This document shows positions 14,592 to 22,164 of a stretch of DNA of 64,000 bases, piece after piece. Location: contig UVIF01000023.1 of NCBI GenBank assembly GCA_900596015.1, positions 682,001 through 746,000 of the forward strand, in the 5' to 3' direction. The notes below the pieces were generated by a model. That model saw only the letters and a list, made by a program, of their open reading frames with translations, did no database searches and had not been told where the DNA came from. Made by a program: the position numbers and the translations under genes. Source of the stretch: Pseudomonas viridiflava (GTDB lineage: Bacteria > Pseudomonadota > Gammaproteobacteria > Pseudomonadales > Pseudomonadaceae). Positions within the stretch are counted from its first letter, which is position 1. Each line of letters starts with the position of its first letter.

Positions 14592-14975
14592 TCAGTCCCG
14601 GGTATTTCTCGTCCGTGTTTTTTTCTGGACCGTACCGCGCGCGGAATAGTTCGCTGCCATTTCTGCAAGGCTGTTGGCCAGATTATTCAGGACGGCCTGC
14701 CCAGAAGTAGGAAGTGTCCGATATGTCTCTAGGACTTTTTCCTCTCCGCCACTGAGAGCCTGCTCGGCCAACGGCGTCCGGTTACCGAGCACCACATAGA
14801 GAACGTCGACGCCTATCGTCGAAACGGCAGCCAAGTAATCGGCTCGGGGTGATCTGTCGCCGTTTTCGTACTTGCCCTGTGCATTGGGTTCGACACCGCC
14901 CACTTGGCCAAACTCGCGTTGCGTGAGCTCCAGACGCTCGCGCTCTTCCCTTAGCCGGGGACCGATTCCAGTCAT
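14592..14975 (-). CDS. XRE-family (CI-like) transcription regulator
   Basis: The protein has 127 residues. An N-terminal helix-turn-helix of the CI/Cro type (LREERERLELTQREFGQVGGV, then GKYENGDRSPRADYLAAV) is followed by a short C-terminal region without the peptidase domain of full CI repressors. It is divergent from the gp16-like gene at 15057, with an 81-base control region carrying several CGAAAC/CGAAAT repeats that could be operators. It lies outside the prophage, so it is an orphan or the remnant of another element. Confidence 0.8.
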   Translation of the reverse strand: MTGIGPRLREERERLELTQREFGQVGGVEPNAQGKYENGDRSPRADYLAAVSTIGVDVLYVVLGNRTPLAEQALSGGEEKVLETYRTLPTSGQAVLNNLANSLAEMAANYSARGTVQKKTRTRNTRD

Positions 14976-15056
14976 TTGAATGTATAATCCTTTATCGAAA
15001 CACCCGAAACGGTGCGAAATAAAACCACTTTGAACCCTCTAAAACGGACTTGAACT

Positions 15057-15275
15057 ATGCATGGTATACGGACTGCCGCACAAGCCAGAGCCTGGCTCGA
15101 TCAGCAAGGGAAATCGGTACAAGAGTTTGCGCGCGAACATGGCGTGGACCCTGCCACCACCTACCAGGTGTTGGCGGGACGCAAGAAAGGGCGGCGTGGC
15201 GAGGCCCACCGGGTTGCCGTGCTGCTGGGCATGAAGCTGGGCATCGCTGCTACGCTTGAGAGCGGCCAGCGCTGA
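15057..15275 (+). CDS. Small DNA-binding protein, BcepMu gp16-like
   Basis: The protein has 72 residues. AARAWLDQQGKSVQEFAREHG-like helices, then TTYQVLAGRKKGRRGEAHRVAVLLG, match my recollection of the phage-associated gp16 family (named from phage BcepMu), where a helix-turn-helix is followed by a basic GRKKGRRGEAH loop. It forms a divergent pair with an XRE repressor, an arrangement found in phage and tailocin control regions. No phage structural genes are adjacent. Target unknown. Confidence 0.7.
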   Translation: MHGIRTAAQARAWLDQQGKSVQEFAREHGVDPATTYQVLAGRKKGRRGEAHRVAVLLGMKLGIAATLESGQR

Positions 15276-15285
15276 GCGCACGTCG

Positions 15286-15729
15286 TCAACGGTCGGGGCT
15301 GGGCAGAACGCGCTCCATGCGCAGAAAGCTGTCCTGCTCCCCCACCACCTCGAAGCCGTGGCGGCCATAGAGCCGCTGCGCGGGGTTGTCCTTGAACACC
15401 ATCAGACGCACCCGCGGCAGGCGCTCGCTACGCGCTTGCCGCACCACCTGCTCGAGCACCCAATGGCCTACGCCCTGGCCACGATACGCCGGCAGCAGGT
15501 GCACTTCACGGATGAACAGTGCATGGGCATCCCTGGACAGACTGATGTAGCCCAGCGGCACTGCATCGCGACAGATCAATCGGTTGTCGCGCCAATGCCA
15601 GGCCTGATCGAAACCCTCGTCCAGCCACAGGAGATCGTGACGGCCGTAGTAAGGCAACATCGCTCGCCGAGTGAGGTCTCGGGCGAAACGCAGATCCTGA
15701 TCGGTAGCCGCCCGCAGGTACAAAGTCAT
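15286..15729 (-). CDS. GNAT family N-acetyltransferase
   Basis: A 147-residue single-domain acetyltransferase. Motif A, which binds the acetyl-CoA pyrophosphate, is visible as VHLLPAYRGQGVGHWVL. Motif B follows (VRLMVFKDNPAQRLYGRHGFEVVG). GGAGGATGCA precedes the ATG. It converges on the gp16-like gene 10 bases away. The substrate cannot be inferred. Confidence 0.88.
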   Translation of the reverse strand: MTLYLRAATDQDLRFARDLTRRAMLPYYGRHDLLWLDEGFDQAWHWRDNRLICRDAVPLGYISLSRDAHALFIREVHLLPAYRGQGVGHWVLEQVVRQARSERLPRVRLMVFKDNPAQRLYGRHGFEVVGEQDSFLRMERVLPSPDR

Positions 15730-15810
15730 TGCATCCTCCCCACGTCAAGAATGAGCTTGAATCCTCGGCCATGGCTGAAGTAAGCTCCAGCCATCCACCG
15801 GAGACTATCA

Positions 15811-15927
15811 ATGTCGCACAACACCTTCAGCCCTGCATCCTTGCCTGCGACCTGCGCAGCAATGGCGGCTGTCCGTGCACCGGCAAACGTTTATTTTGGG
15901 TATTGGTTTAGCCACTGGCGCGCCTGA
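15811..15927 (+). CDS. Aromatic-codon leader peptide of the DAHP synthase transcript
   Basis: This 38-codon open frame has a good ribosome-binding site (GGAG seven bases before the ATG). Near its end is the cluster Tyr-Phe-Gly-Tyr-Trp-Phe-Ser-His-Trp (codons 28-36), then Arg-Ala-stop. Tyr, Phe and Trp are the three end products of the pathway opened by the DAHP synthase encoded downstream. A terminator begins 50 bases after the stop, with a competing hairpin in between. This is the architecture of a trpL/pheL-type attenuator; the regulatory role is inferred from layout. Confidence 0.72.
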   Translation: MSHNTFSPASLPATCAAMAAVRAPANVYFGYWFSHWRA

Positions 15928-15935
15928 TACCCATA

Positions 15936-15994
15936 TCGGCGCCCATTTCACAGGGGTCGCCGACAGAGAATTCTCAACCCCCAGTCGGCCTCCC
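15936..15994 (+). promoter_or_regulatory. Candidate antiterminator region of the DAHP synthase leader
   Basis: GGGG-TC-GCCGAC (15953-15964) can pair with GTCGGC-CT-CCC (15984-15994), which would consume the left arm of the terminator. The same segment can instead fold back on TCGGCGCCC (15936-15944). GGCGC near 15918 could also pair with GCGCC at about 15939-15943. Such mutually exclusive pairings let ribosome position on the leader peptide decide termination. Confidence 0.5.
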
Positions 15995-16016
15995 GACTGG
16001 GGGTTTTTGCTTTTCA
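15978..16016 (+). terminator. Intrinsic terminator (attenuator) before DAHP synthase
   Basis: CCCCCAGTCGG, loop CCTC, CCGACTGGGGG gives a perfect 11-bp stem followed by TTTTTGCTTTT. It lies between the leader peptide and the DAHP synthase gene on the same strand, with no other gene needing a terminator in between. Confidence 0.88.
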
Positions 16017-16066
16017 GGGCTTCATGTTTTTTTCGGCACTTTCGCCACGAAATCGAGGAACGCTTC

Positions 16067-16216
16067 ATGAACAACTTCACTTATTACCGTTTCGACATCC
16101 GCAACCTCTGGCGATTTAGCAACCTCCGTTCGGGCCAGCCTGCCGCCTCCGACCGGTCGTTGATGGGTGGCATGACCCGCAGTCCAGACTCCCCGGCACT
16201 TTGTCGAACACCTTGA
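16067..16216 (+). CDS. Second aromatic-rich upstream reading frame
   Basis: This 49-codon frame lies between the attenuator and the DAHP synthase gene, with GAGGA 6 bases before its ATG. The first 18 residues are rich in aromatics (Phe-Thr-Tyr-Tyr-Arg-Phe, later Leu-Trp-Arg-Phe). The remainder has no recognisable domain. It may be a second leader peptide or an uncharacterised small protein. Its stop lies 50 bases before the DAHP synthase ATG. Confidence 0.45.
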   Translation: MNNFTYYRFDIRNLWRFSNLRSGQPAASDRSLMGGMTRSPDSPALCRTP

Positions 16217-16266
16217 CAGGGCAGCGCATGCGGGCAAGCACCCCGCCGCTGTCCAGGACCCAGACC

Positions 16267-17382
16267 ATGAACAACAGCCTGACCACTCTGCACCACACCC
16301 CTACTGTCCACACTCGCGCAGCCGCAGCTTCATCCGCGGCTAAAGACGCCGCCAACACGCCGGCGACTCACCGTCTGCCCACGCATTTCGCGCTCAAGCA
16401 GCAACTGCCCCTCGCCGATCACCTGGGCACCCAGGTCCAGGCCCATCGCCAAGCCATCCGCGCCATTCTCGAAGGCCGTGACCCACGCCTGCTGGTCGTG
16501 GTCGGCCCCTGCTCCCTGCACGATCCGAAGTCTGCGCTGGAGTACGCACGCAACTTGAGCCGGCTGGCGCAGGAGCTCGAGGGCGAAATGCTGCTGGTGA
16601 TGCGCGCCTACGTGGAAAAACCACGCACCACAGTGGGTTGGAAAGGCCTGGCTTACGATCCTTACCTGGATGGTACCGACGACATGGCGGGCGGCCTGAC
16701 CCTGTGCCGCGACCTGATGCGTGAGATGCTGCGCCTGGGCCTGCCATTGGCCAGTGAAGTGTTGCAGCCTATGGCCTCAGGCTACTTCGACGACCTGTTG
16801 AGCTGGGTGGCGATCGGTGCGCGCACCACGGAATCGCAGATCCATCGCGAACTGGCCAGCGGCCTGGGAATCCCGGTCGGCTTCAAGAACGGTACCGACG
16901 GCGGCGTTGCAGTCGCGTGCGATGCCATGCGCAGTGCAGCCCATGCCCATCGCCATTTCGGCATCGATCCGCAGGGGCACCCAGCCATGATCGACACCAC
17001 CGGCAATCCCGACACCCACCTGGTGTTGCGCGGGGGGCACCGCGGCCCCAACCATGACCGTCAGAGCATTGCCCAGGTGCACAACGATCTGGCCAAAGCG
17101 GGTGTGAAGGCGCGAATCATGGTCGACTGCAGCCATGCCAACAGCGGCAAGGACCCGTTGCGCCAGCCAGCGGTCTTCGACGACGTGCTGCAGCAGCGCC
17201 TGGACGGAGATCGTTCACTGGTTGCAGTCATGCTGGAAAGCCATTTGCAGGAAGGCAGCCAGCCGATCAGTGGGCACATGCGCTACGGCGTGTCGGTCAC
17301 CGACGGCTGCCTGGGCTGGGCCGCCACCGAGCAACTGCTGCGCCAAGGTGCCGAGCGCCTGCGCGGCGCTGCCCAGGTTTGA
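16267..17382 (+). CDS. 3-deoxy-7-phosphoheptulonate (DAHP) synthase, class I
   Basis: This 371-residue enzyme condenses phosphoenolpyruvate and erythrose 4-phosphate, the first step of the shikimate pathway. The AroFGH-type core is clear: VVVGPCSLHDP, RAYVEKPRTTVGWKG, GARTTESQIHRELASGL, GFKNGTDG, LRGG and VDCSHANSGKDP. The N-terminal ~45 residues are a low-complexity Ala/Thr/His extension. The ATG at 16267 is favoured because AGGA lies upstream and the conserved region begins well after it. An upstream leader peptide and terminator suggest attenuation. I cannot tell which aromatic amino acid inhibits this isozyme. Confidence 0.93.
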   Translation: MNNSLTTLHHTPTVHTRAAAASSAAKDAANTPATHRLPTHFALKQQLPLADHLGTQVQAHRQAIRAILEGRDPRLLVVVGPCSLHDPKSALEYARNLSRLAQELEGEMLLVMRAYVEKPRTTVGWKGLAYDPYLDGTDDMAGGLTLCRDLMREMLRLGLPLASEVLQPMASGYFDDLLSWVAIGARTTESQIHRELASGLGIPVGFKNGTDGGVAVACDAMRSAAHAHRHFGIDPQGHPAMIDTTGNPDTHLVLRGGHRGPNHDRQSIAQVHNDLAKAGVKARIMVDCSHANSGKDPLRQPAVFDDVLQQRLDGDRSLVAVMLESHLQEGSQPISGHMRYGVSVTDGCLGWAATEQLLRQGAERLRGAAQV

Positions 17383-17484
17383 TGCACCTGCGTGTGCGTG
17401 CGCCGATCCGGATCCGGGTCGGCGCAGGCAACCAATTGGGCAGGGTCGAGTCCAATCTGCACGTTCTGAACATCGGAGATCACC

Positions 17485-17637
17485 ATGAAACTCATCCCCT
17501 GCGCCGGTCTGGTGCTGTGCCTGGCACTGTTGCAAGGCTGCTTCGACAGCGCCGACAAGAGCACCACCAAAGGCAACAACGACGGCACTCCTTCCTCGGT
17601 ACAGATGCAGAAGCCCGATCAGTCCAAGGATAAATAA
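17485..17637 (+). CDS. Small lipoprotein
   Basis: This is a 50-residue protein with GGAG before the ATG and a lipoprotein signal peptide (LIPCAGLVLCLALLQGC; lipobox LQGC with Cys20). The mature part is 31 residues, hydrophilic and rich in Lys, Asp, Ser and Asn. An intrinsic terminator follows. Probably a small membrane-anchored lipoprotein conserved in pseudomonads; function unknown. Confidence 0.75.
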   Translation: MKLIPCAGLVLCLALLQGCFDSADKSTTKGNNDGTPSSVQMQKPDQSKDK

Positions 17638-17642
17638 GTGCC

Positions 17643-17668
17643 AGCGCCTGCCCCCGCAGGCGCTTTCA
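17643..17668 (+). terminator. Probable rho-independent terminator
   Basis: AGCGCCTGC, loop CCCC, GCAGGCGCT followed by TTTC, directly after the lipoprotein stop codon. The stem is strong and the T-tract short. Confidence 0.6.
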
Positions 17669-17724
17669 TGAAATGATGGCGGCTTTCCCGCTCGCATCTC
17701 CTGCGCACAAGGACTGTCGCCAGC

Positions 17725-19260
17725 ATGCCGCTGACCCTCGCTGCTTCCAAACGCAAATTTTCGCGCCTGCTGCTACCCTGGCTGGCGGCCGCAGTACCGC
17801 TGGCCTGCGGTGCAGTCATGCTGAATTGGGAGGCCGGTCGTTCGCTGCAGCTGGCGGCGTCGCGTACCAGCCAGTTGGCGGTGGAGCAGTTCGAGCTCAT
17901 CCTCGACAACGTGGCGGCGGCGGCGGATGCCGTTATGCCGTTGTCCGGACAACCCTGTGCGCAAGTGCAACCGGCGCTGCTGGACCAAGTGACCCGGCGG
18001 CCCTTCGTGCGTTCGGTGAATCTGATCCAGGGCGACACACTTTACTGCAGCTCCCTGTCCGGCGCGGTGAGCGAAAACGTGGATCCGCTCGATTACGTCG
18101 ATGGGCAGCTGTGGCTGCTGCCCGGCAATCCCGTGACGCCCGACCGCGGCTTGTTGATCTACCGCGCTGCGCGTGGCGAGGCCAGCGCGCTCAGCACCGT
18201 CGACGGTTACCACCTGGCCAACGCCTTGCGCATGATGGGCTCGACCCATTCGATCACCCTGCACGTCGGCCGCAGCTGGATCGAAACCAGCGGCAAAGTT
18301 CATCAGGGGACGCCGCTGCCTGCCGCAGGCGGTCAAACACGGCTGCAGTCCGCGCGCTACCCGTTCAGCGTGATCAGTGGCATCGCGCAGGGTGCGCGCT
18401 GGACGTTGATACGCGAGCAGTACGCCGGCATGTTCGGCCTGCTGCTGCTTGTCTCGGCGGTGGTGGGCCTGCTTTGCCGGTGGGTGATGAGCCGTTCCGG
18501 CTCGCGCTATCAAGAGTTGCAGCGTGCCCTGGATGCCGAAGAGTTCGTGCCCTTCTTCCAGCCGGTGGTGTTCAGCGAGGACGGCCGCTGGGCGGGTGCC
18601 GAAGTGCTCATGCGCTGGCAGCATCCCCGCGAAGGCCTGGTCCGCCCCGACCTGTTCATTCCCTACGCCGAGGACTGCGGGCTGATCGTACCGATGACCC
18701 GCCTGCTGATGAAGCGCACTGCGCAGCAGTTGGGCACCTGCCTGGACCGGCTGCCGCAAGGCTTTCATGTCGGCATCAATATCACCGCCCAGCACTGCCT
18801 GGACCCGGCGCTGTTCGATGACTGCAAGGCCTTCCTCGATGCGTTCCCGAAAGACCGGATCGCCTTGACCCTGGAATTGACCGAACGCGAGCTCATCCAG
18901 CCCTGCGCGCAGATTCACGCGCTGTTCGAACGGTTGCGCAGGTTGGGCGTGAGCATAGCCATCGACGACTTCGGCACCGGACAGTCGAGCCTGAGCTACC
19001 TGCAGCAGTTCAAGGTCGACTTTCTCAAGATCGACCAGAGCTTCGTGGCCATGATCGGCGTCAATACGCTTTCGCGGCACGTGCTGGACAGCATCATCGA
19101 GCTGTCGGCCAAACTCGAACTGCAGGTGGTCGCCGAAGGCGTGGAAACCGACGAACAACGCGCTTACCTCGCCGCTCGCCATGTGAGGTACCTGCAGGGC
19201 TATCTGTTTGCCAAGCCGATGCCACTGGCGGATTTCGAGCAAGCCTTGCGCCGTCTCTGA
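17725..19260 (+). CDS. CSS-motif EAL-domain c-di-GMP phosphodiesterase
   Basis: This 511-residue inner-membrane protein has a first membrane helix near residues 15-35, then a periplasmic CSS-motif domain with CSSLSG at ~107. A second helix near ~235-255 is followed by a cytoplasmic EAL domain (~270-505). The EAL core reads AEVLMRW, and the catalytic and metal residues are present: NIT, ELTERE, DDFGTG, FLKIDQSF, VAEGVET and LQGYLF. It should therefore be an active cyclic di-GMP hydrolase. In this family the CSS cysteines can form a disulfide that gates activity (known from E. coli Pdes). Confidence 0.92.
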   Translation: MPLTLAASKRKFSRLLLPWLAAAVPLACGAVMLNWEAGRSLQLAASRTSQLAVEQFELILDNVAAAADAVMPLSGQPCAQVQPALLDQVTRRPFVRSVNLIQGDTLYCSSLSGAVSENVDPLDYVDGQLWLLPGNPVTPDRGLLIYRAARGEASALSTVDGYHLANALRMMGSTHSITLHVGRSWIETSGKVHQGTPLPAAGGQTRLQSARYPFSVISGIAQGARWTLIREQYAGMFGLLLLVSAVVGLLCRWVMSRSGSRYQELQRALDAEEFVPFFQPVVFSEDGRWAGAEVLMRWQHPREGLVRPDLFIPYAEDCGLIVPMTRLLMKRTAQQLGTCLDRLPQGFHVGINITAQHCLDPALFDDCKAFLDAFPKDRIALTLELTERELIQPCAQIHALFERLRRLGVSIAIDDFGTGQSSLSYLQQFKVDFLKIDQSFVAMIGVNTLSRHVLDSIIELSAKLELQVVAEGVETDEQRAYLAARHVRYLQGYLFAKPMPLADFEQALRRL

Positions 19261-19336
19261 AAGCAGTGGTTGTACCCTGCCCGCCTGCCTGAGATCATTG
19301 TCGGCTCAGTCAGGTTTTTCGCGCTTCGAGGCTCCC

Positions 19337-20221
19337 GTGTCCAAAGGCATCATCACGTCCGTCACAGCGTCCACTCTGTTCGCCGTGATGTATTTCTATA
19401 CCTCGCTGCTGACACCGCTGAGCGGCGAAGAGATGTTCGGCTGGCGCATGCTGCTGACCTTGCCGTGCGTGACCCTGTTCATGTGGCTCAGTGCCGATCT
19501 GCATCTGGTCGCCAGGGTGTGGCGCAACATTGCCCAGCGCCCGGTGCTGCTGCTGGGCTCCATAGGTACCTCCGCGCTGATGGGTGTGCAGCTGTGGCTG
19601 TTCCTCTGGGCGCCGCTGCACGGGCGCAGCCTGGACGTGTCGTTGGGATATTTTCTGCTGCCGCTGACCATGGTCCTCACAGGCCGCCTGGTGTATGGCG
19701 AACAGCTCTCGCACCTGCAGAAGCTGGCGGTGTTCTGCGCCGCCTGCGGTGTAGGCCACGAGTTGTTCCAGCATGGTCGGTTCGCCTGGGAAACGCTGCT
19801 GGTGGCTGCCGGTTATCCGGTGTACTTCGTGCTGCGCCGTGCTTGCGGCAATGACCACCTGGGTGGCTTATGGACGGACATGTGCCTGATGCTGCCCGCC
19901 GCCCTGCTGTTCATCGTGCAAGGACAGCTGTCGCCGGCCGACATGCAAGCGCGACCGCTGCTCTACGCACTGATACCGATTCTTGGGGTCATCAGTGCAT
20001 CGGCGTTGATCTGCTACGTAATGGCCAGCCGTCTGTTGCCGTTCAGCCTGTTCGGGCTGCTCAGCTACGTCGAGCCGGTGCTGTTGGTGGGGGTGGCATT
20101 GCTGCTGGGCGAGAGCATCGCGCCAGACCAGTGGCTGACCTACTTGCCGATCTGGCTGGCGGTGCTGGTGCTGATGTTCGAGGGCGCCAAGCACTTGGCG
20201 CGCTCGCGTCGCGCCGTGTGA
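19337..20221 (+). CDS. rarD: RarD/EamA family transporter
   Basis: This 294-residue protein has about ten hydrophobic helices in the EamA (drug/metabolite transporter) pattern. The segments KGIITSVTASTLFAVMYFY and LLPLTMVLTGRLVYGEQL, and FGLLSYVEPVLLVGVALLLGE near the C-terminus, are RarD-like. The start is GTG at 19337 with GAGG six bases upstream; an upstream in-frame extension to 19208 overlaps the EAL gene and has no homologous look. It converges on the TerC gene, 15 bases away. Substrate unknown. Confidence 0.88.
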   Translation: MSKGIITSVTASTLFAVMYFYTSLLTPLSGEEMFGWRMLLTLPCVTLFMWLSADLHLVARVWRNIAQRPVLLLGSIGTSALMGVQLWLFLWAPLHGRSLDVSLGYFLLPLTMVLTGRLVYGEQLSHLQKLAVFCAACGVGHELFQHGRFAWETLLVAAGYPVYFVLRRACGNDHLGGLWTDMCLMLPAALLFIVQGQLSPADMQARPLLYALIPILGVISASALICYVMASRLLPFSLFGLLSYVEPVLLVGVALLLGESIAPDQWLTYLPIWLAVLVLMFEGAKHLARSRRAV

Positions 20222-20236
20222 TTGTGCGCGGTTTCG

Positions 20237-21793
20237 CTACACTTCCAGCGCTTGCTTGCGCAGGAGCACCTGTTTGACCCGGCGCTCCTCCACGGTCAGC
20301 ACGGTCAGGCTCCAGTGTTCCCACTGCAGCGTGTCGCCTTGCTTGGGCAAACGATCGAGCAGGCTCATGACCATGCCTGCCAGGGTCTGGTAGTCATTGG
20401 TCGGCGCTGCATCGAAGCCGATACGCGTCTGCAGTTGCTTGAGGTCCAACGCTGCACTCACGCGATAGCCATCTTCCTGCTCGACGATATCGGGGGCCTG
20501 CACTTCGCTGGCATCGGGCAGCTCGCCGGCAATCGATTCGAGAATGTCGGTCATGGTCAGAATGCCGATGAAGCCACCGAACTCGTTGACCACGAAGGCA
20601 ATGTGCGTGGACTGCGCACGCATCTGCTCCAGGGCATTGAGAATGCTGAAGGTCTCGAGCAGGTTGATCGGCTGGCGCGCCAGGCTGGCCAGGTCCGGTG
20701 CGTCGCCCGCCAGCAGTTGCTTGAGCAACTCCTTCTTGTGCACGAAACCCAGGGGTTCATCCACTTGGCCTTGTGCGATCAATGGCAGGCGTGAGTAGGA
20801 CGACTGCATCAAGGTCTGCTCGGTGACCTCGCGCGACGCACCCAGGTCCAGGCAATCCACCTGGGCACGCACGGTCATGATGCTGCGGATGGGTTTTTCG
20901 GCCAGGTTCAACACCCCGCTGATCATCACCCGCTCACGCCGATCGAACAGCGCTTCGCTCTGCTCCTGGCCCACCAGGTCTTCGATCTCCTCGTCCATGG
21001 CTTCGCTGGCCGGACGACGACCGCCCAGCAGGCGCAGTACGGCGTGGGCGGTACGTTCGCGCATCGGCCGATCCTGATGCTTGTGCTTGCGCCGTGCGCG
21101 CGCGATCTGGTTGAACACCTCGATGAGGATCGAGAAACCGATCGCGGCGTAGAGATAACCCTTGGGGATGTGGAAGCCCAGACCTTCGGCGGTCAGGGCG
21201 AAGCCGATCATCATCAAGAAGCCCAGGCACAGCATGATCACGGTCGGGTGGCTGTTGACGAAGCGCGTCAGCGGCTTGCTGGCGATGATCATCAGACCGA
21301 TGGAGAAGATCACCGCGATCATCATGATCGACAACTCGTCCACCATGCCCACGGCGGTGATCACCGCATCCAGGGAGAACACGGCGTCCAGCACGACGAT
21401 CTGCGCGACGATTGGCCAGAACAGGGCGTAGGTCTTGACGCCAGCGCGCTGCGCGACATGGCCTTCGAGCCTTTCATGCAGCTCCATGGTGGCCTTGAAC
21501 AGCAGGAAGATACCGCCGAACAGCATGATCAGGTCGCGTCCGGAGAACGTCTTGCCGAACACCTCGAACAGCGGCTCGGTCAGCGTCACCATCCAGGAAA
21601 TGCTGGCCAGCAGGCCCAGGCGCATGATCAGCGCCAACGACAGGCCGATCACCCGCGCACGGTCACGCTGATGCGGCGGCAGCTTGTCGGCGAGAATCGC
21701 GATGAATACCAGGTTGTCGATGCCCAGTACCAGTTCCAGGACGATCAGGGTCGCCAGGCCTAGCCAGGCCGTGGGGTCGGCTAGCCATTCCAT
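20237..21793 (-). CDS. TerC family membrane protein with CBS pair and CorC/HlyC domain
   Basis: This is a 518-residue protein. Residues 1-~240 form a TerC domain: WLGLATLIVLELVLGIDNLVF and, later, VLDAVFSLDAVITAVGM, with the paired Asp residues typical of the family. Residues ~300-425 hold a CBS pair (ISGVLNLAEKPIRSIMTVR onwards), and the C-terminal ~80 residues form a CorC/HlyC domain. The same architecture is found in E. coli YoaE and YegH. Proposed roles for the family are metal-ion export or metalation at membranes. The start at 21793 is chosen from the conserved MEWLADPTAWLG beginning. Confidence 0.9.
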   Translation of the reverse strand: MEWLADPTAWLGLATLIVLELVLGIDNLVFIAILADKLPPHQRDRARVIGLSLALIMRLGLLASISWMVTLTEPLFEVFGKTFSGRDLIMLFGGIFLLFKATMELHERLEGHVAQRAGVKTYALFWPIVAQIVVLDAVFSLDAVITAVGMVDELSIMMIAVIFSIGLMIIASKPLTRFVNSHPTVIMLCLGFLMMIGFALTAEGLGFHIPKGYLYAAIGFSILIEVFNQIARARRKHKHQDRPMRERTAHAVLRLLGGRRPASEAMDEEIEDLVGQEQSEALFDRRERVMISGVLNLAEKPIRSIMTVRAQVDCLDLGASREVTEQTLMQSSYSRLPLIAQGQVDEPLGFVHKKELLKQLLAGDAPDLASLARQPINLLETFSILNALEQMRAQSTHIAFVVNEFGGFIGILTMTDILESIAGELPDASEVQAPDIVEQEDGYRVSAALDLKQLQTRIGFDAAPTNDYQTLAGMVMSLLDRLPKQGDTLQWEHWSLTVLTVEERRVKQVLLRKQALEV

Positions 21794-21863
21794 GAAAGGG
21801 TACTCATCAGGCAGAAGGAGGGTATTGCGTGAAGCGCGGGACTGGGAGGTTCCGTGACGGGGT

Positions 21864-22127
21864 TCATAGAGGTCTTGAGTAGTTTCGGAATCTGATCCTA
21901 CCGCCCGCCGTATCAATTCCTACAGCGAGAAAGTATTTCAAGGCTTGTACGGCTGTGCCTTCAAGGTTTGCGCTGCCGTCAGGTGGTGGAATGAAGAAAT
22001 CGTTAGCTAGCTTTGTATTTTTCCTGAAAATCAAGCACTTCCAGCGATGTTTATCATTCGCGATGATAGTTACCTTCGAACCATTCGATTCGTCGATTGT
22101 CACGTCTGCGCCGCATGATCCGCCCAT
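21864..22127 (-). CDS. Small hypothetical protein divergent from the efflux operon
   Basis: This 87-residue frame has a strong ribosome-binding site (AAGGGAG eight bases before the ATG) and A/T-richer codons than its neighbours. It fills the 370-base gap between the TerC gene and the adaptor gene. The sequence (KVTIIANDKHRWKCLIFR, ANDFFIPPPDGSANLEGTA) looks like a folded, soluble domain with a conserved-looking PPPDGSANLEG stretch, but I do not recognise the family. Longer start choices for the efflux adaptor would overlap it. Confidence 0.5.
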   Translation of the reverse strand: MGGSCGADVTIDESNGSKVTIIANDKHRWKCLIFRKNTKLANDFFIPPPDGSANLEGTAVQALKYFLAVGIDTAGGRIRFRNYSRPL

Positions 22128-22164
22128 CGTTGATGCTCCCTTACTTCACTTGGCGGACCTGCAC

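Noticed and set aside
17773..19242. 489-codon minus-strand frame
   Set aside because: Antisense of the EAL-domain gene, low-complexity translation.
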